Source: Symsagittifera roscoffensis (taxonomy: Eukaryota > Xenacoelomorpha > Acoela > Convolutidae). From it: a DNA stretch of 64,000 nucleotides. Shown one piece after another: positions 51,401 to 61,442 of this stretch. The stretch is taken from contig NC_087067.1 in NCBI RefSeq assembly GCF_963678635.1, positions 61,304,594 through 61,368,593 on the forward strand, written 5' to 3'. The notes beneath the pieces are model-generated. The model was not told the origin of the DNA. It ran no database searches and saw only the letters and a list, made by a program, of their open reading frames with translations. The position numbers and the translations under genes are program-made. Each line of letters opens with the position of its first letter. Positions within the stretch are counted from its first letter, which is position 1.

Positions 51401-52386
51401 CTGATTCTCTTTCGCGTGGGTGTAGGCTCCTGGCAATTGAGGTACTCTCACAGCCTCTCCTGTATCTTTTACCACTGGTCTCAAATTCCAAAGTTTTGGG
51501 TTAAACTGGATGTGGGACAGATCCTCACGGCCCATTCGGCACTTGAAGTGGTTGTTGAAGTCCATCAACACCCAGCCTGGCTCTGCTATTCTTCCGAACA
51601 ACCTATCATCGCTAGCCAAGCCTTCTCAGTTCACTCTGCTTTACCCAATTCAGCACGGAACAATCCACGACTGAGACCAGGTTGACATACAACACCGAAT
51701 TCCTGTACGCCTTAACTTGTACATCCGGGAACGCAAAAGACATCACCGGTCCATACACCACTGTGACGAATTCCCTCAGTCCGTGGACCAGAGCCAACGG
51801 ATCAATCCGCATCATGACAGCCAAGTCCGTCAGTAAGGGCATGCCACAATACTGCTTACATTCGCCTGCGTTCGTCGCAACTTTGTCTTCTCCCGTGACG
51901 CTTCTGTTCTGTTGCAAGAGGTATTGAAGCAGGAGAGTCCTCCAGTCTTTCATCTTCTTGAGCGAGGCGGTTTCCAACTGTGCATTGAACTCACGACTGG
52001 GTCCCTGTAGTTGTTCAGAGTAACGCAACAGCACAAGCAAGTCTCCCAGTCGACCGTAGGTCATGGCAATCAGAGTCAGGAGTCCATCCAATCTCAAATC
52101 TGCCAACGCTTGGGTAAAGAGGTTTGCCGGTCCTTTCACAAAGTTTTCATGACCAAATGTCACGTATAAGGCTAGCACCAGGCCAATCGACAACTTCCTG
52201 ATGTCCTTGACGAAACAGGTTCCTAGATGCCTTCGGATAGCACGTCGATAGGAAAGATGGCGTCCATCCCACTCCCATTCCACCCAAGATAGCATCTGAT
52301 CGTTCATACTGTGTCTTCGTGGCCAGCACATCAGCTTGGAACTTGTCCAGCGACATCGTGTTTACGTCTTGCATCAGTTTCAACAT
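48454..52386 (-). pseudogene. Unknown long gene of the giant gypsy element, frameshifted
   Basis: No recognised domain. The first reading frame starts at MLKLMQDVNTM (52386). It then passes through frame changes near 52250, 51615 and 51190 into a 932-codon stretch that stops at 48454. Together it would be about 1,300 residues. Features: a region with WVLMDFNNHFKCRMG, several Trp and Cys, and an acidic C-terminus (EDSDAEHQDGEMME). It occupies the place of env in other LTR elements, but no signal peptide or membrane anchor is evident. Confidence 0.55.
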
Positions 52387-52444
52387 CTTGTCTCAAGCCA
52401 ACTCCCGGGCATCAAATAGATTCTTCAGATACACGTGTATCTCT

Positions 52445-55400
52445 TTAATTAATTATTGCCGGCGCATGCTCGAACGCGTCCTCACCCAAGGTGCACAGCC
52501 TCGGCGACAAATACAACCATACGTTGTTGTGCGGCTTTGTACGCAAAGCCATTGCCATGAGGTCCTCCTCCGCTGACGTCATGTTCTTTCTGATCATCCT
52601 TCCCTGCTCATTCTCTGCATGATCCATCTGTCTGAACCAGAGATCATCAGCCACCTGTTGTACTAACAGATGATCGTCATCTACCCCTGGTCTTAACTTC
52701 AGTAATCTGGCGAAGTTGGACAGCTCCAACCCCAGAACTTCATCTAGCACCAACCGAGTTGTGCTACAATCTCTGAGCCCCTGTATGGCATTCGAAATGT
52801 CAGCCCAAACGGCGGGAAGCTCAGATCGGGACGGATAGTAATTTTCCGGGTCCACTACTCTGTTTGGGGCAGGAATTATCACGTTGAATATCCCCTCTGC
52901 TATAGTTGTGACCATTGTGTACACAAATTGAAGGGGTTCTGGCAGCGCAGCGTAGCCTGGTGACAATACAAAGATCACCTTCACCACATTCATGGTGAAG
53001 CGTTGTCTTGCTGCTGCCTCTACCTCGGCCATCGCCGAGAGCAGTGTCATTATCGCCTCCCCTATAACCTCGTTACTCGGGATCGACCCATCCGTCAGAC
53101 GTGACAATAAGCCTCTGCTCTGTAGATGATCATTTGAGCCTGCAACCACTATTACCTGCGGCTCCATGCTGATCACCCTTCGTACACTTATCATCATGCC
53201 TATCGCCTGTCCCCAGTCCAGTTTAGGCGCCGTCAAGAAAATATCATCGGGCCAGAATAGAGAACGGGGCGTGTAGAGACAATCGGAGCCGGCCACAACC
53301 AGATACTTGGCAGCCTTCATGTCCAAGGGATCATAAGCTGCAAAAAGGCCATCGCCTATTGGGGCCTTCAGGTTCCCATATCTCTTATCGTCTCCAACCA
53401 CTGTTGTCGTTCGGGGGTAGTCCCTCGAATACTCGCCAGGCGTCTGACCGGGTGGCTCAGCGAATTGCCTGTACATCTTGTGATGCCTGTTATTGGGATT
53501 GTCCTCCGTCTGGAACCCGCCCTTGCGAGCAGGTGGCGTCCTTTCCCGGGACCTATCTCGAACATCGGCGAGCGACCGGGTGTTCAAAGGTCCAAAGGTA
53601 CTGTCATGAGGCAATCCATTCAAGTCTACATGTCGGAGTGAGGTCGAGGAGCTGAACTTCTCCTGCTCTGCTCGCAGCCAATCCACGCCCGGTATCCGAT
53701 AAAGTCGCGATACTGTGGGACTTTCTCCGCCAGTCATTCTCATTGCGTCCTCCCGACACATCAAGGTATTCATGTTCAATTTCGCCGACATGTCCGTCTT
53801 ATATTGACCCCAATGACTAGGATCTGATCTATCCCAAAGCAGCCTGCTGCCTGATTCGATTCCCTCCGCTGGCACGGTACTTGTAGACGGTCCTGCTGTC
53901 GAAGCAGGATTTGTCGTGGCAGGCGGATCGTTCCTCCTAGACGCGGTCTGGGAGTTATTCCTGTTGTTCTGTTCCACCGATCTGCCGAGTCGGCTTCCAA
54001 TCGATTGCGGCCTGGGAGGAGGAGCAGTCCCTAGCCTGTCTCTCACGTTTGAGCTCGGAGCAACGGTTGCGGCTCCAACCGTCTCCGTTGCCAAGGGCCC
54101 TAGACGGTTGGCGAGGGATTCGGGCACGGTTGCCCTTATTCTACTCTCTCCGGTCGAATTGGCCCGAGCCAAAGAACCGGTCGCCCTCGACTCTTGCTCC
54201 ACTTCCCTCAATTGCGTCTGAAACACATCATTAATCCAATGCCTCTCTCGTTGGGTATTGAAATGCACTCCATCTTTAGTGAGCGCGATGTGGTCAGTCA
54301 TGTGCAGCATGTTTTCGAGATCCAGGAGTCGCAACTCGCCAGGGTTGTTTCTCAACAGACTGCGGGTCATTTCATCCCACCGCGTCACGTTGCCATTCAT
54401 GAAATCTGCAGCTATGGTGCCCACCAAAGGATTTGGTGGTATCGTGCACAAGATCACGAGCTTGGGTCTGTACTTTTCTTTCAATTCGTTCAAGAGACAC
54501 ACCAATAGAGGTTCCCACTTGTTCTCCGGAGTCACGGGGGCTCTCGAGACGTCATTGGTCCCCAGCATTATTATTAATGTATCCAGATGATCCTCGCTCT
54601 GGAACTCCATCATTTTGATGACCTGAGCCACTGAGGCTCCTCCAAAGGACAGAATGGTAGTCTGACCATAGACGAAAATCTCATTCAGATCTCTCACCAA
54701 ACTGTCTCCAATGATCAAATGGCGACTCCCTGGGGGAATTACCTGGTCGTTCGTGGCGGGGTTCCAGCTCATGTCATTCAGGCAGGCTCGAGGATGCTCG
54801 GCTGGCACTTGCGTGAACTGATGACGTGCCATCAGATTCTTCCTGATGTCTACCACGCGAGACTTCTCAAAGACTCCACCAGGCGCAGAACACGCTATCG
54901 TGCGGGTTGTTCGCTCCGAGCTATTTGATGAATGATCACGACGTTGGGAAGGAACGATCCTAACCAGTGTCCGCTCAGTGCCTCTGTTGATCTCATCCGT
55001 TGCGGCTCTGGCCACTTGGTTAAATGATTCCTGGAATTGAGGAGCTAGATAGGTGTCAGAAGGGTCTGGTATCGTGAACCTTTGACTCGAAGCAGACGGT
55101 CGTGTCTGCTGAGGAGCCTCGGGCCCCCTTGATGCACGCAAATCCAGAACCTCAGGTCCTCTCGATGCGCACAGCTCCTGCGCTGTTGTCCTGGGGCGTG
55201 TGTCGTTGGATCCCTCCGAGGATCTCATGCTCGCCAGGACTTCCGGTGACACTTGGCTCACCTTCGCCATATACAGCTCCTTCAGGTGCTTTATCTCATC
55301 CTCCTTGTAGGCCACCTGCAGATCTTCAAACTTCTTTTTCCATTCGTCTCTCTCTCGAGCTATCGCCCTGTACTCCTGAAGTTTGGCACACAGCTCGCTC

Positions 55401-55912
55401 TGATCTCTCTCCTTCTTCTCCAGTGTCTCAATCGTCTCCGACGTCTGGATCTCTATCTCGCTTACTCTCACTCTCTTCGGGGGAGGAGCAGCTGTTGGAG
55501 AGTCGACCGAGTGTGACGGGCCTGGCCCATCACGTTGTCTCTTCGCTCCAATGAGTGGCTGCGCAGGTTGGACGGGTAAGGGCATCTCACCTAGCCGGTG
55601 GTCCCTCTGTTCACCTAGTCCTGGCTCACGAGCCAGGTCGTGGCCAGACATTTCTCCACGCCTCCATCTCATCAATCGGTTTCGGCCTCTCTCGGCGGTC
55701 CCGGACTCACCGAAGGCCAACATCAACACGACTTCTGTAGGGCGATTCCCTCGACCCTCTCGTCCTAGTGCATTGAGGAGTGCGACCACAAACATCGCCA
55801 ACCCCGGGTCTTCTCGTGTAAAATCACAATCGATCAGCCGCTGATAGATCTCGTCTAGAGTCGCTCCTAGACTCGCTGAGAGGAATTCCATGAGTTCGTT
55901 CGTGTCACCCAT
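52445..55912 (-). CDS. SGNH/GDSL-hydrolase-domain protein of the giant gypsy element
   Basis: 1,155 residues from the ATG at 55912 (MGDTNELMEF), unbroken. A coiled coil lies at about 165-230 (Glu/Lys/Arg-rich, around ARERDEWKKKFEDLQ). An SGNH domain follows with LIIGDSLVRD (about 400), MLGTNDVS (about 450) and KDGVHFN (about 546), which match blocks I, III and V of the family (Ser, Asn, Asp-His). A Ser/Pro/Arg-rich linker follows. A second, weaker SGNH-like unit has VVAGSDCLYTP (about 872) and VVAGSNDHLQS (about 922). Family members are esterases; the substrate is unknown. Confidence 0.7.
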   Translation of the reverse strand: MGDTNELMEFLSASLGATLDEIYQRLIDCDFTREDPGLAMFVVALLNALGREGRGNRPTEVVLMLAFGESGTAERGRNRLMRWRRGEMSGHDLAREPGLGEQRDHRLGEMPLPVQPAQPLIGAKRQRDGPGPSHSVDSPTAAPPPKRVRVSEIEIQTSETIETLEKKERDQSELCAKLQEYRAIARERDEWKKKFEDLQVAYKEDEIKHLKELYMAKVSQVSPEVLASMRSSEGSNDTRPRTTAQELCASRGPEVLDLRASRGPEAPQQTRPSASSQRFTIPDPSDTYLAPQFQESFNQVARAATDEINRGTERTLVRIVPSQRRDHSSNSSERTTRTIACSAPGGVFEKSRVVDIRKNLMARHQFTQVPAEHPRACLNDMSWNPATNDQVIPPGSRHLIIGDSLVRDLNEIFVYGQTTILSFGGASVAQVIKMMEFQSEDHLDTLIIMLGTNDVSRAPVTPENKWEPLLVCLLNELKEKYRPKLVILCTIPPNPLVGTIAADFMNGNVTRWDEMTRSLLRNNPGELRLLDLENMLHMTDHIALTKDGVHFNTQRERHWINDVFQTQLREVEQESRATGSLARANSTGESRIRATVPESLANRLGPLATETVGAATVAPSSNVRDRLGTAPPPRPQSIGSRLGRSVEQNNRNNSQTASRRNDPPATTNPASTAGPSTSTVPAEGIESGSRLLWDRSDPSHWGQYKTDMSAKLNMNTLMCREDAMRMTGGESPTVSRLYRIPGVDWLRAEQEKFSSSTSLRHVDLNGLPHDSTFGPLNTRSLADVRDRSRERTPPARKGGFQTEDNPNNRHHKMYRQFAEPPGQTPGEYSRDYPRTTTVVGDDKRYGNLKAPIGDGLFAAYDPLDMKAAKYLVVAGSDCLYTPRSLFWPDDIFLTAPKLDWGQAIGMMISVRRVISMEPQVIVVAGSNDHLQSRGLLSRLTDGSIPSNEVIGEAIMTLLSAMAEVEAAARQRFTMNVVKVIFVLSPGYAALPEPLQFVYTMVTTIAEGIFNVIIPAPNRVVDPENYYPSRSELPAVWADISNAIQGLRDCSTTRLVLDEVLGLELSNFARLLKLRPGVDDDHLLVQQVADDLWFRQMDHAENEQGRMIRKNMTSAEEDLMAMALRTKPHNNVWLYLSPRLCTLGEDAFEHAPAIIN

Positions 55913-56375
55913 ATCGTATCGTGTTGATTCTTGTCGTCGTGTAGATTCTTCGTTTGATTCATTGAATTCAGTAAGCAATTTCTGATCAATCAAGATCTAA
56001 AAAACAAGTCGCGACTTAGAACCATCATTTTTGGATACAACATCAATCAATTCTTTAAAACTCTCCATGAAATTCTTTTCACAATTCTGATTTAAAATTT
56101 TAGCACCAAGGTGGATCGTCCAACTTTACCTTTGTCAGAGTAGCACGAATGTGCGCTGTCACCTTGATGACCTGGGGTGCCCCAGGTCTTTTATGACACA
56201 AACATAAAACATATCATAACAATAACATAACATAAACACATAGACATGACACACCTATTTTATCACTTAAAAAAATAATCCCTAATACTGTACCTAAAAC
56301 CTAACCTAATCTAAAACTTGACCCTAATTCTTATCGAATAACTTAAAAAAAACCACTTATCGCCGAGCGCAATTC
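55913..56375. other. Gap between pol and the SGNH gene
   Basis: No gene. On the minus strand it is T-rich upstream and ends in the leader of the SGNH gene. A short inverted repeat CCTGGGGTGCCCCAGG lies at about 56170-56185. This spacing suggests that the SGNH gene is expressed from its own or a spliced transcript. Confidence 0.45.
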
Positions 56376-56974
56376 TTAGCATATGCTCAGATAGTATTTT
56401 TTATGTAAGTAAACTTCTATGTCAGTCTCTGAAAATATCACATGTACAAGTGCGTACAACTCTCTCGGGTGTAGCTTTCCTCTATTGGGATCATATACTG
56501 GCAACGAGAGAGAGGTCACACCTCTCTCAACCAGGAAATCCCTAAGTCGAGTCAAGGCCAATACCAAGCTCTCCGGATTCACGTGTTGCCTATCGTAGCC
56601 AAAAAACACAAATATTTCCCTGCTATCTGTGATGCAACAGGGGGCAACGCTATCATTCCTCCTACACCAGGCCTCTGTTTCCACAAAAACTCGATATTCT
56701 TGTACTCTCTTTTAAAGTCGGCTGCTAGTGCTGTTTTGAAGCTTACGTCCGCCGTTATCGCTATGGCGCACGTGCGTTCCGTGAGTATGAAATCGCTGTC
56801 CGTTATGACGATATTGTTCGAATAATGGTTCGGTAGATCAAAATACGATTCAAAGATTCGTCCAAAAGGTGGTTTCTTAGCATTCTCGCCCTCTGTCTCT
56901 AGTTCTCCGGTTTCTCTTGCCGATTTCAATTTTTCTATTATGAGATTTTCGGTGTGGGTGAGTCCTACCCCCAC
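56376..56974 (-). pseudogene. Macro-like domain at the C-terminus of pol, frameshifted
   Basis: Two overlapping frames (56974-56579, 56684-56376) together read as a macro fold. A CAIAITADVSFKTALAADFK segment corresponds to the first ligand loop, RPGVGG-ALPP and GKYLCFL to the middle strands. LVLALTRLRDFLVERGVTSLSLP and ETDIEVYLH (seen here as separate pieces, for example DFLVERGVTSLSLP) match the final helix-strand unit, most like the TARG1/ALC1 branch. The usual glycine-rich loops are altered, so ADP-ribose binding is uncertain. Confidence 0.55.
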
Positions 56975-58629
56975 TCCCGGACAAAAATATCCATCGACGT
57001 CCCCGTCGATCGCCCAAAGTCTAGGAGACCGAGGTTGGATTGTGGAACACGTAGAGGACCATCTGGGGCGACCCAGTTGGACTCGGTATTGTCATGACTG
57101 ATGTATTTGACGCCGTCTCTATCGACGTCCTGAATCGTCAGGATCGTCTCTTTTGGATCTGTTGGCAGATCATGGAGCCATTCGAGCACGAGCAAGTTTG
57201 TTAGTTCTTGCTCATGAGTCTGTTCCGCTTCTGGTTCGAACTCCACTTCCGGTTCTGATCGATCGTCGATCCAATCTTGATCCATATCGTTCACAAGGTC
57301 GATTTCTTCTAGCATCGCCACTTCGTCCAGTCCCACCAGCGAGTCTATGACATCACTCACTACTATCCTGTCTACAACGAAGTCCTCTCCATACGGATTG
57401 TTTTTCTTCTGGTTTTTTCCTCTCTTGCTTTGGCGTGTCTCCATAGTGAGAGGAAAGTCAGGCTGTATTCCTTTGTCAATTTCGGTTTGTTCCGGGCAAT
57501 CCCAGTCTTCTTCGGCATAGGGTAGAGTTTCATCGTCCACCTCTACTCGCTCAGTCAACTCGAGATCCAGCGGTAGATCGCAATCGTCCACCACCTCATT
57601 CCCGTCATTCTTGTCGCGAGTACCCCTTTCATTCACTTCACAAGCAGGATCCACTATTAAATAGTCTCCCTCTTGCATGTCCGCTGGGATGCACCAATCC
57701 TCTGACGAGGCATTGTGTGGTTTGATATTCTCGTAATGAGCCGCTCTTCCAGTGCTCAGCCGATAAAAACGACCTCCTTGGTGCACCTCTGTTATCTGAA
57801 ATGGACCACGCCATTTCTTTAACAGTTTCTTGGTTCCTTTTGATGGAACCACTTCCTGGAACACCCAGACGTAATCGCCAACTGAGTAGGCTTTTGCATC
57901 GGATGTCCTTTTATCAAACCTCCTTTTTTGTCTAATTTGCCCTGTTGCGTATTCCTCCTGCATAAGTCATTGAGGTCCTGTTGTCTTCTAATAACGTCCC
58001 GCACGTACGTTTGCGGTGCTGTCCTCTTCCCTTCATATTCAGGGTAGAAGAACGTTAACGGGAGTGCTTTTTCGTGCCCGTCAGCATCATATGCGGACTT
58101 ATTCCCGTGGTGGAATGCTCCGTGCTGTTGTAAGCACCCATCACTTGCGGCAAGTGCTTGTCCCAGTCATCCATGTAGCGTGAGCAGTAGACTCTCAACA
58201 TGGATACCAGTGTGCGATTCTGCCTCTCGACTAGGCCATTCGTTTGCGGGTGATAAGTGGTCGAGTGGGCCTTGCGCTACCTGCGACCTTTTCATTAACT
58301 CTTTTGTGAGATCACCTACGAATGCTTTGCCATTGTCCGATTGGAACGTGATGGGGCAGCCATGCCTTGCTATCCACACGTTTATCAAATGATCGCATGT
58401 TTCTTCTGCCGATGCTGTCATGCAGGGTGCTGCCTCCGCATACTTCGTAAAATGGTCGATCATTACCAGCACCTGATTGTAGCCCGTTGCTGTCATGCAG
58501 GTTTTCTGATGATCAATTTGCACCACTTCGTTGAAACCTGACGATTCAATTGACTGTAGGGGGAACCTTAGTTTCCTGGGATCCTTTGCCTGTTGACAAG
58601 ACAGGCATGCGGCTATCCATTTTTGTCAA
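56965..58629 (-). pseudogene. Integrase of the giant gypsy element, interrupted
   Basis: Follows a TGA after WPGLKKA at about 58626. The core has VQIDHQK and SDNGKAF, and the catalytic glutamate lies in VERQNRT after a one-base shift near 58267. Further breaks occur near 58065 and 57960. The C-terminal frame (57963-56965) has KAYSVGDYVWVFQEV and LLKKWRGPFQITEVH, the SH3-like tail, then an acidic 200-residue linker. It is cut off by TAG within a G-run at about 56967, just before the macro-like part. Confidence 0.75.
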
Positions 58630-61442
58630 GCCTTCTTCAATCCCGGCCATTCGAATCGTTCTTGTATCCTGTTATACACTTTGTCCACGCCTTGATGGCC
58701 CATCTGATCATGTGAGCGAAAGAGCAATTCGGTCTGGTACAACTGCGGTAACACTATTGAATTGTATTTATAGAGGACCTTGTCCTCCTCTTTTCGCTTG
58801 CAGGCAACGATTCCGTCCTTATTCAGGTACAACAAGTCGCTTCGCTTCAGGTAGAATTGCTTCAGGATTTTGTAGCTGTCTTCTTCCAAGTCTCCCTTGT
58901 CAGGTGCTCCATTCTCAATCCATCTCTTCAGACTGCTCGTCATTCTATCATTTCGTTGAGCCCTTAGGAGATCCGACAGCCTGTACCTGGCTTTCAAATA
59001 CGTCTTCACCACGTTCAATTGCCCACTCATTATCTCCGGAGCATGAGCATCGTCCATCAACTTGACACACCATATCTTTTTCAAAGGCGTCGCTTCCTGC
59101 ACAGATGGTTCCAGATTGGTACGGACGACCGTACCATGTGACAGCAATCTGGTTGGGCGTTTAGAAACAGCTATCAGCTCGAGCTCGTCTGCGGCATTAT
59201 CTACCATAGTGCCCTCTTCATCTGAAGTGTATCTATCCCTGTCTGGATCCTGATGCGTTTCTCGGTCCAGCCCACGCTGCTTCCAATCTACCAATAAGGA
59301 GTGGATTGCAATCTCTGAGATATCGGAATTGGAAGTTGTTTCAGACGTGTTGTCCCCGGACTGAGGTCCCGAGTCAACACTTGAGTCGACTGATCCTCCA
59401 ACATCATATTCCAAGTTGTTTGAGATGTTTCTCGACTCCCCGGACAAAACTCTGTCCATCGGTCGCTTTGAACCCGACTCCCCGGACAAAATTCTGCCCC
59501 TAGGTGGTCTAGTCAACCTCTCCCCGGACAAGTCGTCCTGCACGGGCTCAAAGGTGTCTGACTCCTCAGACGAGTCGTCCTTGACTGGCTCGAAGGTGTC
59601 AGACTCCCCGGACATTGTCTCGTCCACGGACGAACAATCTGGGCTTGACTCGTATTCCTCTTTTGCATCCGTGAAGTGCACTCTCCTCGTGAAGCTAGAT
59701 TTCGACCTGATCCTGACTTCCTCAGTAGTTTGGTTCTGATTCAATGTTCCATATTCAGTGAACGAAGTTCTCAACAAGACTTCTTTCGGCATCGAGGTCA
59801 GCAGCTGGTTGACGATCGACCTGCAATCCCGTTCAACGCCTCGGCTGCGAATGGACACTGGCCCCTTCTCTGTTCTTTCGGTGACAGTCAACCGCTGCAT
59901 GGTCTCCATCCATTCACGATCATGCCTATCCACTTCCCTATCCAACAAGTCACGGAGTTTTCCCATGACGTCCGGCGCCACGTTCACCGTCTTGTTCAAT
60001 AAAGCGATGCTGTTTATACCCAGCCTGGTCAGTTCTTGCTGTACCAAGTTGGATCGGACTAGCAGATCCAACGGAACGGGCTCGCCTCTGGCTAAAAGCT
60101 TTATCTCCGCGGCCGTCTCCACTGGAAGGTCAGGGTGTCCAGGTATAGGATGTCCTGATTTGTCTAACCACCTAGTAAGTGGCAGCTTGTCGTAGGTTTC
60201 TTTGTCCAGAAAGGAAAACCCGTCTTTGATCTCTGATTGGTTAGCCTGCTTCTCCTCGAGGCGCTCATAAAATTCTGCCTTTTTACTGAGGCTATTTGCG
60301 TTCTGGTGCTTGTCACGGGTACGGTGCTCTATGATCATGTGGTATCCATCCAGGCGCACAATCCAACGACCAATATAGCTTTGGTCCATCGAATAGGTTT
60401 TCAGCCAGGCAAGGGCACGATTATCCACACGTAACTTGAGGGGAGCACTCCCCAAGTAGGCCCTGTATTTTTCCACCAAAGTGATCACCGCAAACATCTC
60501 CGCTTTTGGTGCGCCGTACTTCATTTCAGTATCACTCAGGACTTTACTCCCGTAGGCTATCGGACGAAGAACCGTTCTCCCGTTCCACTCCTGCTCTTGG
60601 TGAAGTATGCCCGATATCGCAACCACTGATGCATCCGTGTCCAGTACGAACATCCCGTTCTCTGTTGGCATGCCGAGGACCGGTGCCTCGCAAAGTTCAC
60701 GTTTGATGTTTTCAAATGAGACTTGTGCCTCGTCAGTCCAGGTGAACTTTTTGCCCTTGTTTCTCATCAACCTCTGCATGGGGTATATTTTGTCAGCATA
60801 CCCCTTGATGAACTCTCGATAATAATTTGCGAATCCCAGAAAACTCATCAGCTGTGTGTCTGTTTTAGGTGCCTTCCAGGTCAGCACCGCTTCAACCGCT
60901 TCGGGATCTGGTCTCACTCCATGTTTGTCAACCAGGCGGCCCAGATACTTTATGGAATCCCAGAGGATTTCACACTTAGAGGGTTTGCATTTCAGACCCG
61001 CCTGCTTCATGCAAGAAAACACCTCCTCCAACCTCTCTATGTGGTCTTCTAAGGTTGGTGTTGCAATCATGACATCATCGACATAAAACATGATGAGATT
61101 CCCGTATTTCTTAGTGACGCTCGTGAGTGCCTGGGCCATCAGTCGCTGGAATGTGGCCGTCGCGTTGCACAATCCGAATGGCATCCTCTTCCACTGGAAC
61201 AGTCCCAGCTCACACGCGAAACCTCTTTTCTCTCGATCTTGCTTTCTGAGTGGCACTTGCCAGAATGCGGAGCCCAAATCCAACGTCGTGAAGAACTTAG
61301 CGTCTCCCAGCTTGGATAGGCTCTCATCGATGCGGGGAATCGGGTATGCGTCCTTTATAGTCACTGCGTTCAGATAACGGAAATCACAACAAAATCTGAG
61401 TTTCCCCCTTTCTTTTTCGCCATGACCACGCCACAAGCCCAT
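58626..61442 (-). CDS. Reverse transcriptase and RNase H of the giant gypsy element
   Basis: An open frame of about 930 codons. RT: RFCCDFRYLNAVT, then FFTTLDLGSAFWQV (catalytic Asp), MPFGLCNATATFQR and MFYVDDVMI (YVDD). RNase H: VLDTDASVVAISG, then KAEMFAV and RVDNRALAWL (D-E-D). A long acidic linker with repeated SGES(D/N)-type words (about residues 610-700) precedes the integrase HHCC finger, SHDQMGHQG. The frame joins the protease frame through a one-base shift near 61400. Confidence 0.88.
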   Translation of the reverse strand: MGLWRGHGEKERGKLRFCCDFRYLNAVTIKDAYPIPRIDESLSKLGDAKFFTTLDLGSAFWQVPLRKQDREKRGFACELGLFQWKRMPFGLCNATATFQRLMAQALTSVTKKYGNLIMFYVDDVMIATPTLEDHIERLEEVFSCMKQAGLKCKPSKCEILWDSIKYLGRLVDKHGVRPDPEAVEAVLTWKAPKTDTQLMSFLGFANYYREFIKGYADKIYPMQRLMRNKGKKFTWTDEAQVSFENIKRELCEAPVLGMPTENGMFVLDTDASVVAISGILHQEQEWNGRTVLRPIAYGSKVLSDTEMKYGAPKAEMFAVITLVEKYRAYLGSAPLKLRVDNRALAWLKTYSMDQSYIGRWIVRLDGYHMIIEHRTRDKHQNANSLSKKAEFYERLEEKQANQSEIKDGFSFLDKETYDKLPLTRWLDKSGHPIPGHPDLPVETAAEIKLLARGEPVPLDLLVRSNLVQQELTRLGINSIALLNKTVNVAPDVMGKLRDLLDREVDRHDREWMETMQRLTVTERTEKGPVSIRSRGVERDCRSIVNQLLTSMPKEVLLRTSFTEYGTLNQNQTTEEVRIRSKSSFTRRVHFTDAKEEYESSPDCSSVDETMSGESDTFEPVKDDSSEESDTFEPVQDDLSGERLTRPPRGRILSGESGSKRPMDRVLSGESRNISNNLEYDVGGSVDSSVDSGPQSGDNTSETTSNSDISEIAIHSLLVDWKQRGLDRETHQDPDRDRYTSDEEGTMVDNAADELELIAVSKRPTRLLSHGTVVRTNLEPSVQEATPLKKIWCVKLMDDAHAPEIMSGQLNVVKTYLKARYRLSDLLRAQRNDRMTSSLKRWIENGAPDKGDLEEDSYKILKQFYLKRSDLLYLNKDGIVACKRKEEDKVLYKYNSIVLPQLYQTELLFRSHDQMGHQGVDKVYNRIQERFEWPGLKKA

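Noticed and set aside
48454-52386. Envelope glycoprotein in the env position
   Set aside because: No signal peptide, membrane anchor or cleavage motif is visible, and the C-terminus is acidic and soluble-looking.
55102-55554. Plus-strand frames across 49000-63800 (many of 60-170 codons)
   Set aside because: They are complements of long G+C-rich minus-strand genes that have clear protein motifs.
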